Source of the DNA: CAZPKH01 sp964587165
GTDB lineage: Bacteria; Bacteroidota; Bacteroidia; Bacteroidales; Muribaculaceae
Length of the DNA: 46,090 bases
Assembly (NCBI GenBank): GCA_964587165.1
Contig: CAZPKH010000012.1
Location: 1 to 46,090 of the forward strand
Reading direction: 5' to 3'
Shown: positions 40,340 to 46,090 of the stretch, one piece after another
Position numbering within the stretch: the stretch's first letter is position 1
How the letters are laid out: each line of letters begins with the position of its first letter
The notes under the pieces: generated by a model
The model's input: only the letters and a program-made list of their open reading frames with translations
Told to the model about the DNA's origin: nothing
Databases searched by the model: none
Position numbers and translations under genes: made by a program

Positions 40340-41778
40340 CAGCCGGCAAGACCCTGCGTATATGCCGGATTGTGCTGCAGGCCGCCTGCGCCGCGCTGAT
40401 CGCACTCGGCTTTGTCGGAGTGCCGGCGGCACTGGCCGCTGCCGAGCATACCGCCGCCCGGGTACAGCTTGTGCCGGCGGTATTGTCGCTTTCGCTGGGC
40501 ACGTTTGTGGCATGGATCATCATCACCCTGCTTTTCGGCCGTGTGTACTGCTCTACGGTGTGTCCGCTCGGAGCTGTGCAGGATGCAGTGGCTGCCGCCC
40601 GCCGCCGACGCCGCTACCGCTTCCGCCGAAGCACCGCCCCGTGGTGTGTAGGGGTGCTTGTGGTCGTGCTGATAGCCTCGGTGCTGGGGTATCCGGTTCT
40701 GCTTCAGCTGCTCGACCCGTACAGCGCATTCGGGCGTATGGTCGGCTCATTCATATACCCCTGCACGGTGGGTGTGATAGTGGCCGCAGCGACATTTGTC
40801 GTGGTGGCCGTGATGGCTTGGACAGGCGGTCGCCGCTACTGCAATACGGTGTGCCCCGTGGGGGGCGCTTTGCAGCTTGTGAGCCGCATAAGCATATTCC
40901 GTATACAGATAGACCCCGACAAGTGTGTGCGCTGCGGCCGCTGCGCCGACGTGTGCAAGGCGGAGTGCATCGACATCGAGCAGTCGACGGTCGACCAGTC
41001 CCGCTGCGTGGCGTGCTTCAACTGCCTGACCGACTGCCCCAACGACGCCATCCATTATACCCCCGACCGCAAGCAGCTCGCCACACCGATGTTTCAGCGC
41101 GCTGAGCGCAGGCGCGGTGCCGTCACGACAGCTTCGTCGGCCCCCGCCACAGCAGCCGACAATGCCCGCTCGCCGCTGTCGCGCCGCGACTTCATAGGAC
41201 TCACTGCCGCCGTGGCTGCCGGATCGCTGCTGTCGGGATGCCGCCGCAGCGCCGACAAGATACTGGCCGCCACCGATCCCCCCGGTGCCGTGGCCGTCGG
41301 CCCTCTTACGCCCGTCACTCCTCCCGGGGCAATCTCCCGCAAGCTCTTCCTCGACCGATGCACCGGGTGCTCCTTGTGTATCAGCCGCTGCCCGGCAGGG
41401 GTGCTCCGCCCCGCCGCAGGGCGCTACGGCCCCTCGCGGCCGCTCACGCCGCTGATGGATTACGATCTGTCGCACTGCCTCTACGACTGCAACCTCTGCA
41501 CCACCCTCTGCCCCACAGGCGCGCTGCAGCCTCTTGAGCTCAAGGAGAAGCAGCTCGCAGCCATCGGCATGGCGCAGACCGTGCTGCCCAACTGTGTGCA
41601 CTGCGGCCGCTGCGAGCGTGTATGCCCCACAAAAGCGATCGAGATGGTCGAGTCGGCCCGCGGACACCGCCCGGTGCCGGCAGTCGACCCCGCCCTATGC
41701 ATCGGATGCGGCGCTTGCCAGGATGCGTGCCCGGCATCGCCCTACAAAGCTATCGTGGTGAGCGGCCTCCCCGATTAA
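40336..41778 (+). CDS. six-cluster membrane ferredoxin fusion protein
   Basis: The 480-aa protein joins two parts. Residues 1-240 resemble NapH/RnfC-type polyferredoxins: membrane segments (about 12-35, 46-67, 104-125, 140-162), the cytosolic YCSTVCPLGA and YCNTVCPVGG motifs, then [4Fe-4S] sites C197/200/203/207 and C224/227/230/234. Residues 277-305 contain a twin-arginine-like SRRDFIGLTAAVAAG followed by a lipobox-like LLSGC. Four further cluster motifs follow (C342/345/348/352, C381/385/388/392, C420/423/426/430, C455/458/461/465). The fusion looks like a membrane electron-transfer protein. Its redox partner is unknown. It overlaps ispF by four bases. Confidence 0.85.
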   Translation: MTAGKTLRICRIVLQAACAALIALGFVGVPAALAAAEHTAARVQLVPAVLSLSLGTFVAWIIITLLFGRVYCSTVCPLGAVQDAVAAARRRRRYRFRRSTAPWCVGVLVVVLIASVLGYPVLLQLLDPYSAFGRMVGSFIYPCTVGVIVAAATFVVVAVMAWTGGRRYCNTVCPVGGALQLVSRISIFRIQIDPDKCVRCGRCADVCKAECIDIEQSTVDQSRCVACFNCLTDCPNDAIHYTPDRKQLATPMFQRAERRRGAVTTASSAPATAADNARSPLSRRDFIGLTAAVAAGSLLSGCRRSADKILAATDPPGAVAVGPLTPVTPPGAISRKLFLDRCTGCSLCISRCPAGVLRPAAGRYGPSRPLTPLMDYDLSHCLYDCNLCTTLCPTGALQPLELKEKQLAAIGMAQTVLPNCVHCGRCERVCPTKAIEMVESARGHRPVPAVDPALCIGCGACQDACPASPYKAIVVSGLPD

Positions 41779-41799
41779 TCCCCATCCAATTACTAAGTC

Positions 41800-42597
41800 A
41801 TGAAACAATACCTCGACCTGCTTCAGCATATACTCGACAACGGCATTGATAAATCCGACCGTACCGGCACCGGCACACGCTCGGTGTTCGGCTACCAGAT
41901 GCGCTTCGACCTGGCCGACGGCTTCCCGCTGCTCACCACCAAGAAGCTGCACCTGAAGTCGATAATCCACGAGCTGTTGTGGTTTTTAGCCGGCGACACC
42001 AACGTGAAATATCTGCAGGACAACGGCGTGCGCATCTGGAACGAATGGGCCGACCCCGCCACCGGCGACCTTGGCCATATCTACGGCTACCAGTGGCGAT
42101 CATGGCCCGACTACGCCGGCGGCTCGATCGACCAGATAGCCGAAGCTGTCGAGACCATAAAGCATAACCCCGACTCGCGCCGCATCATCGTGAGCGCCTG
42201 GAATGTGGCCGACCTGCCGAAGATGAACCTCCCGCCGTGCCACGCCTTCTTTCAGTTTTATGTGGCCGACGGACGGCTCTCGCTGCAGCTCTACCAGCGT
42301 TCGGCCGACTGTTTCCTCGGCGTGCCGTTCAACATAGCCTCCTACGCCCTGCTGCTGCAGATGATGGCGCAGGTCACCGGCCTGCGGGCCGGCGACTTCG
42401 TGCACACCCTCGGCGACGCCCATCTCTATCTGAACCACCTCGACCAGGCCCGCGAGCAGCTCGCACGCACACCCCGGCAGCTGCCCCGCATGGTGATAAA
42501 CCCCGAAGTGCAGAGCATCTTCGACTTCAAATACGACGATTTCACACTCGAGGGGTACGACCCGATGCCCCACATCAAAGCAGCCGTATCAGTATGA
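41800..42597 (+). CDS. thyA: thymidylate synthase
   Basis: ThyA methylates dUMP to dTMP using methylenetetrahydrofolate. The 265-aa protein has normal length and shows RTGTGTRSVFGYQMRFDL, the nucleophile C147 in LPPCHAFFQFYV, QRSADCFLGVPFNIASYALL and HIKAAVSV at the end. The stop overlaps folA by four bases. Dihydrofolate formed by ThyA is the substrate of that neighbour. Confidence 0.98.
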   Translation: MKQYLDLLQHILDNGIDKSDRTGTGTRSVFGYQMRFDLADGFPLLTTKKLHLKSIIHELLWFLAGDTNVKYLQDNGVRIWNEWADPATGDLGHIYGYQWRSWPDYAGGSIDQIAEAVETIKHNPDSRRIIVSAWNVADLPKMNLPPCHAFFQFYVADGRLSLQLYQRSADCFLGVPFNIASYALLLQMMAQVTGLRAGDFVHTLGDAHLYLNHLDQAREQLARTPRQLPRMVINPEVQSIFDFKYDDFTLEGYDPMPHIKAAVSV

Positions 42598-43085
42598 GCC
42601 GAATCACTCTTATAGCAGCCATAGCCCGCAACGGAGCCATCGGCGTGGACGGCGACATGGTATACCACATAGGCCCCGACCTGAAGCATTTCAAAGCCCT
42701 CACCACCGGCAAACCCGTGGTGATGGGACGGCGCACATTCGAGTCGCTCCCCGGCGGCGCACTCCCCCACCGCCGCAACATCGTGATCACCACGCAGCCC
42801 GATTACAGCGCCGACGGCATCGAGACAGCCCCTTCGCTCGAGGCCGCCCTCGCCATGGCTGCCGACGCCCCCGAGATCATGATAATAGGCGGCGCGCGCG
42901 TCTACGCCGACGCTATGCCGCTGGCCGACACCCTGGAGCTCACACTGATCGACGACACTCCGGCGCGCGCCGACACATTCTTCCCCGACATCGACCCTGC
43001 CGAATGGAGCATCGCCGAGCAGTCGGAAGTCATCACCGATCAGCGCTCAGGGGTTAGCTTCCGCTTTACTACTCTCACGCGTTAA
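42594..43085 (+). CDS. folA: dihydrofolate reductase
   Basis: FolA reduces dihydrofolate with NADPH and regenerates the cofactor consumed by ThyA. The 163-aa protein begins MSRITLIAAIARNGAIGVDG and contains KPVVMGRRTFESLP and IMIIGGARVYADAMPLADTL, all typical. The ATG at 42594 is set by the 4-bp overlap with thyA; a longer frame from 42237 is rejected. Confidence 0.97.
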   Translation: MSRITLIAAIARNGAIGVDGDMVYHIGPDLKHFKALTTGKPVVMGRRTFESLPGGALPHRRNIVITTQPDYSADGIETAPSLEAALAMAADAPEIMIIGGARVYADAMPLADTLELTLIDDTPARADTFFPDIDPAEWSIAEQSEVITDQRSGVSFRFTTLTR

Positions 43086-43110
43086 CAATATTTATGCGAT
43101 GTGCGCACCA

Positions 43111-43138
43111 TTGTTGCCCTGCATAATCGCTATCTTTG
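43111..43138 (+). promoter_or_regulatory. promoter of recA
   Basis: TTG (43111-43113), 17 nt and TATCTTTG (43131-43138), 28 bp before the ATG. No LexA-like palindrome is evident. Confidence 0.55.
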
Positions 43139-43166
43139 CATTAGAAATCAAAAAAACATAAGATAA

Positions 43167-44366
43167 ATGGCAAAAACTACATCAAAAAAGGCAGCCGCCG
43201 TCGATCCCAAGCAGGCTAAGCTGAATGCCCTCAGCGAAGCTCTCAAAAAGATAGAGAAAGATATGGGTTCCGGCACAGTGATGCGTCTGGGCGACGACGC
43301 CGTGACCGATGTCGAAGTGATACCCACCGGCTCGTTAGGGCTCGACTACGCCCTGGGCGTGGGCGGATACCCCCGCGGCCGCATCATCGAGATCTACGGC
43401 CCCGAGTCGTCGGGTAAGACCACCCTCGCCATCCACGCCATAGCCGAGGCACAGAAAGCCGGAGGCATCGCCGCCATGATCGACGCCGAGCACGCCTTCG
43501 ACCGCTTCTATGCCGAGAAACTGGGCGTCGACGTCAACAACCTCTACATATCGCAGCCCGACAACGGCGAGCAGGCCCTCGAGATAGCCGAGCAGCTGAT
43601 ACGGTCGAGCGCCATCGACATCATCGTGATCGACTCGGTGGCCGCCCTCACCCCCAAGAGCGAGATCGAAGGAGTGATGGGCGAGAAAAACGTCGGCTTG
43701 CAGGCCCGCCTGATGTCGCAGGCCATGCGCAAGCTCACCGGCACAATCGCACGCACCAACACTACCTGCATATTCATCAACCAGCTCCGCGACAAGATCG
43801 GAGCCTCAATGTTCGGCCCCTCCGAGACCACCACAGGCGGCAACGCCCTGAAATTCTACTCGTCGGTGCGCATCGACATACGCCCCGGCACCACCATCAA
43901 GGACGGCAGCAAGGACAGCAAGGAAGGCGAGCGCGCCTACGGCCGCCGCACACGCGTCAAAGTGGTGAAAAACAAAGTAGCACCCCCCTTCCGCAAATGC
44001 GAGTTTGACATACTCTTCGGCGAAGGGATAAGCCGCAACGGCGAGATCATCGACCTCGGCGTGGCCTACGGAGTGATACAGAAAAGCGGCTCATGGTTCA
44101 GCTACGCAGGCTCCAAGCTCTCGCAGGGACGCGACGCGGCCATCGCCGTGGTGCGCGACAACCCCGAGCTCGCCGAAGAGCTCGCCGCCAAGATACTCGA
44201 AGCCATGAAGGAAGCCGAGAGCGCACCCAAAGGAAAGAAAGCAGCCGCCAAAAAAGATGCCACCCCGGCCAAAGAGACCGATCAGACCGATGAACCCGTA
44301 GCCGACGACGAAATCGACGACTTCGACATCGACCTGCCCGACGATTTCTCGATCGAAGAAGATTAA
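43167..44366 (+). CDS. recA: recombinase RecA
   Basis: RecA forms filaments on single-stranded DNA and catalyses strand exchange and SOS activation. The 399-aa protein shows Walker A GPESSGKTT (78-86), AMIDAEHAFD, SVAALTPKSEIEGVMGEKNV and INQLRDKIGASMFG. The last 50 residues form a long, lysine-rich then strongly acidic tail (ending DDEIDDFDIDLPDDFSIEED), longer than in E. coli (353 aa in total). ribH follows 25 bp downstream. Confidence 0.98.
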   Translation: MAKTTSKKAAAVDPKQAKLNALSEALKKIEKDMGSGTVMRLGDDAVTDVEVIPTGSLGLDYALGVGGYPRGRIIEIYGPESSGKTTLAIHAIAEAQKAGGIAAMIDAEHAFDRFYAEKLGVDVNNLYISQPDNGEQALEIAEQLIRSSAIDIIVIDSVAALTPKSEIEGVMGEKNVGLQARLMSQAMRKLTGTIARTNTTCIFINQLRDKIGASMFGPSETTTGGNALKFYSSVRIDIRPGTTIKDGSKDSKEGERAYGRRTRVKVVKNKVAPPFRKCEFDILFGEGISRNGEIIDLGVAYGVIQKSGSWFSYAGSKLSQGRDAAIAVVRDNPELAEELAAKILEAMKEAESAPKGKKAAAKKDATPAKETDQTDEPVADDEIDDFDIDLPDDFSIEED

Positions 44367-44391
44367 CGACCTCTCCTAACCACCAGTCCCA

Positions 44392-44868
44392 ATGTCACAA
44401 GCAGTACCCACATCAATACTACCGGCAGTCGACGGCGCACGCGTAGCCGTCATCACCGCCGAATGGAACGGTCACATCACATCGCGCCTGCGCGACAGCG
44501 CCGTCGCCACCCTCCGGGCCAACGGCTTCGCCGCCTCCGATATTGAAATTTACTCCGTGCCCGGCGCCGTAGAGCTCACATTCGCCGCCTCGCAAGTGAT
44601 CGAGTCGTCGACCGTCGACGCCGTGATCGTCGTCGGGTGCGTAGTGCGCGGCGGCACACCGCATTTCGACTACGTATGTCAGAGCGTCACCCAAGGCATC
44701 ACCGCCCTCAACGCCGACTGCGACATCCCGGTGATATTCTGCGTGCTGACCGTCGACAACGAGCAGGACGCCCTCGACCGCTGCGGAGGTCCCTGCGGCG
44801 ACAAAGGAGCCGAAGCCGCCGAGACCGCCATCCGCATGATCCACTTCGCCCGCACCGTCAATCCCTGA
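44392..44868 (+). CDS. ribH: 6,7-dimethyl-8-ribityllumazine synthase
   Basis: RibH condenses the ribityl-aminouracil with dihydroxybutanone phosphate in riboflavin synthesis. The 158-aa protein shows SVPGAVELTFAAS, VIVVGCVVRGGTPHFDYVCQ and FCVLTVDNEQDALDR, with the catalytic histidine in the middle motif. It is downstream of recA with a short gap. Mosaic repeats follow. Confidence 0.96.
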   Translation: MSQAVPTSILPAVDGARVAVITAEWNGHITSRLRDSAVATLRANGFAASDIEIYSVPGAVELTFAASQVIESSTVDAVIVVGCVVRGGTPHFDYVCQSVTQGITALNADCDIPVIFCVLTVDNEQDALDRCGGPCGDKGAEAAETAIRMIHFARTVNP

Positions 44869-44877
44869 CCCCTCCCC

Positions 44878-45205
44878 CTGGGAGGGCGGGTCCTTGGAGG
44901 GCGCATCCTTTAGGGTGCGCCTAAAATTCCCACGCCTGACGACAACGGCGGGCCTTAAAAGACCCGCCGTAATCACCTCATAATTACCTTTTTTTGACGT
45001 TGTCCTCGGGCCCTAAAGGACCCGAGCTCCAAGGATGCGGCCTCCGAGTTTGCTCTTGACCCTCAAAACATGCGCCCTCAAACTTGGAGGGCGGGTCCTT
45101 CAGGGCCCGCCGGCAATCTCCTCATAGGTGCCTTTTTGACGTTATCCTCGGGCCCTTTAGGACCCGAGCTCCAAGGATGCGCCCTCCGAGTTTGCTCTTG
45201 ACTCC
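44878..45205. repeat. mosaic repeat cluster between ribH and dnaK
   Basis: Five hairpins occur in a row: GGCGCATCC/GGGTGCGCC (44900-44921), GGCGGGCC/GACCCGCC (44947-44968), CTCGGGCCC/GGACCCGAG (45005-45026), GGCGGGTCC/GGGCCCGCC (45090-45111) and CTCGGGCCC/GGACCCGAG (45147-45168). Part of the block repeats in tandem with a period of about 142 bp (CTCATA, TTTTTGACGTTnTCCTCGGG and TCCAAGGATGCGnCCTCCGA). It lies between convergent genes. Confidence 0.85.
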
Positions 45206-45248
45206 TCGAAAGATTTAAGCCCGCCGCCACCTTGCTCTTGGACTCAAC

Positions 45249-45294
45249 AACCAAAACGGAGTGCAACTCGCTGAGCTGCACTCCGTTTTTGGTT
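45249..45294. terminator. 17-bp stem-loop after dnaK
   Basis: AACCAAAACGGAGTGCA (45249-45265) pairs with TGCACTCCGTTTTTGGTT (45277-45294) around an 11-nt loop; A-runs and T-runs on the two sides allow termination in both directions. It lies 23 bp after the dnaK stop. Confidence 0.75.
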
Positions 45295-45316
45295 CAGATA
45301 TTTTAATTTGAGGGAA

Positions 45317-46090
45317 TTATTTCACTTCTTCGAAGTCGACGTCGGTCACTCCGTCGGGGCCGGGGGCGGGACCTGCCTGTGCACCGGGGGCTGCGCCTGC
45401 GCCGGGGGCACCGGCTGCTGCCTGGGCGTTGAGGATGTCCTGTTGGGCTGCGCCGAATGCGTCGTTGATCTCTTTGATTGCGGCGTCGATTGCGGCGATG
45501 TCGGCTGCTTTGTGGGCATCTTTCAGTTTGGCCACGGCTGCTTCGATGGTGGCTTTCTTGTCGGCAGGGATCTTGTCGCCGAGGTCGGCGAGCTGTTTCT
45601 CTGTCTGGAAGATTATGGCGTCGGCCTGGTTGAGCTTCTCTACGCGCTCTTTCTCTTTGGCGTCGGCGGCGGCGTTGGCTGCTGCCTCGTCTTTCATGCG
45701 CTGGATGTCGGCGTCGGTCAGGCCGCTGGATGCTTCGATACGGATCGACTGCTCTTTGCCGGTGGCTTTATCCTTGGCCGATACGTTGAGTATACCGTTT
45801 GCGTCGATCTCGAAGGTGACTTCGATCTGCGGGATGCCACGCGGTGCGGGTGCGATGCCGTCGAGGTGGAATCGGCCGATGATCTTGTCGTCCTTGGCCA
45901 TGGGGCGCTCGCCCTGGAGTACGACGATTTCGACTGAGGGCTGATTGTCGGCTGCGGTCGAGAATACTTCGCTCTTACGGATAGGTATTGTGGAGTTTGC
46001 TTCGATCAGTTTTGTCATGACACCGCCGAGGGTCTCGATACCGACGGACAGGGGCACTACGTCGAGCAGTACGATGTCTTTCTTGACGTC
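45317..46090 (-). CDS. dnaK: molecular chaperone DnaK, C-terminal part (partial)
   Basis: The frame is open to the window edge and encodes the last 257 residues of DnaK, so the ATPase domain and start lie outside. The visible part begins DVKKDIVLLDVVPLSVGIET, at the linker and start of the substrate-binding domain. It continues with VFSTAADNQPSVEIVVLQGE, RFHLDGIAPAPRGIPQIEVTF, DANGILNVSAKDKATGKEQS and the helical lid. It ends with a glycine/alanine/proline-rich tail and the conserved DVDFEEVK. The in-frame GTG at 46057 is not a real start. Confidence 0.97.
   Translation of the reverse strand, partial: DVKKDIVLLDVVPLSVGIETLGGVMTKLIEANSTIPIRKSEVFSTAADNQPSVEIVVLQGERPMAKDDKIIGRFHLDGIAPAPRGIPQIEVTFEIDANGILNVSAKDKATGKEQSIRIEASSGLTDADIQRMKDEAAANAAADAKEKERVEKLNQADAIIFQTEKQLADLGDKIPADKKATIEAAVAKLKDAHKAADIAAIDAAIKEINDAFGAAQQDILNAQAAAGAPGAGAAPGAQAGPAPGPDGVTDVDFEEVK

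Noticed and set aside
42237..42593. Upstream extension of folA into thyA
   Set aside because: Arginine/proline-rich shadow sequence; FolA homology begins at MSRITLIAAIARNG.

Overview
The window looks like chromosomal DNA of a GC-rich member of the Bacteroidales, most likely Muribaculaceae (the former S24-7 group). The placement is inferred and no 16S gene is present. It rests on repeated Bacteroidota-type promoters (TTTG, about 20 nt, TAnnTTTG), lack of Shine-Dalgarno sites, a PorV homologue, an outer-membrane beta-barrel receptor, SusE/F-like secreted protein modules, and DUF3791/DUF3990 genes. No rRNA, tRNA, CRISPR array or transposase was seen.

Layout. 1-6.0 kb: an ECF sigma factor, then a mosaic repeat array, then the minus-strand operon nucleoside kinase - radical SAM - recG. 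6.0-9.5 kb: a membrane-anchored unknown protein and a guanine deaminase - MFS transporter operon. 9.6-14 kb: an AT-richer accessory region with a two-gene module (44 aa + 160 aa), a large secreted protein, and a DUF3791 - DUF3990 - small-protein tricistron that looks like a toxin-antitoxin system. 14-18.8 kb: pdxB, an rsmA - mgtE operon, an unlisted 42-aa membrane protein, and a HipA-like kinase - DUF3037 pair. 18.8-27.5 kb: a lipoprotein, an outer-membrane receptor, yebC and pheT, and an iron-dependent alcohol dehydrogenase. 27.7-29.0 kb: a Fic protein with a DNA-binding tail, flanked by 51-bp direct repeats. 29.2-38.5 kb: a small CTD-like secreted protein with a type I pullulanase, a predicted small RNA, a complete tripartite RND efflux operon, and a small unknown protein. 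38.6-46.1 kb: porV, ispF, a six-cluster ferredoxin fusion, thyA - folA, recA, ribH and the 3' part of dnaK.

The most unusual feature is a family of intergenic mosaic repeats. Its core is a 22-nt hairpin (9-bp stem, 4-nt loop) that recurs about twenty times. Different copies carry different but still complementary stems, so the pairing appears to be conserved rather than the sequence. One composite copy (1135-1319) recurs in inverted orientation at 10367-10555, and a second, longer palindrome (AATCACGGATTATCAC) occurs four times. Copies occupy most gene-end intergenic spaces and bracket the three AT-richer accessory modules.

The second standout is the Fic locus. Both ends carry near-identical 51-bp direct repeats containing three AGGGAAA iterons spaced one helical turn apart. 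One copy abuts the fic promoter and the other overlaps its last codons. All functional statements come from reading motifs by eye; no database search was run.
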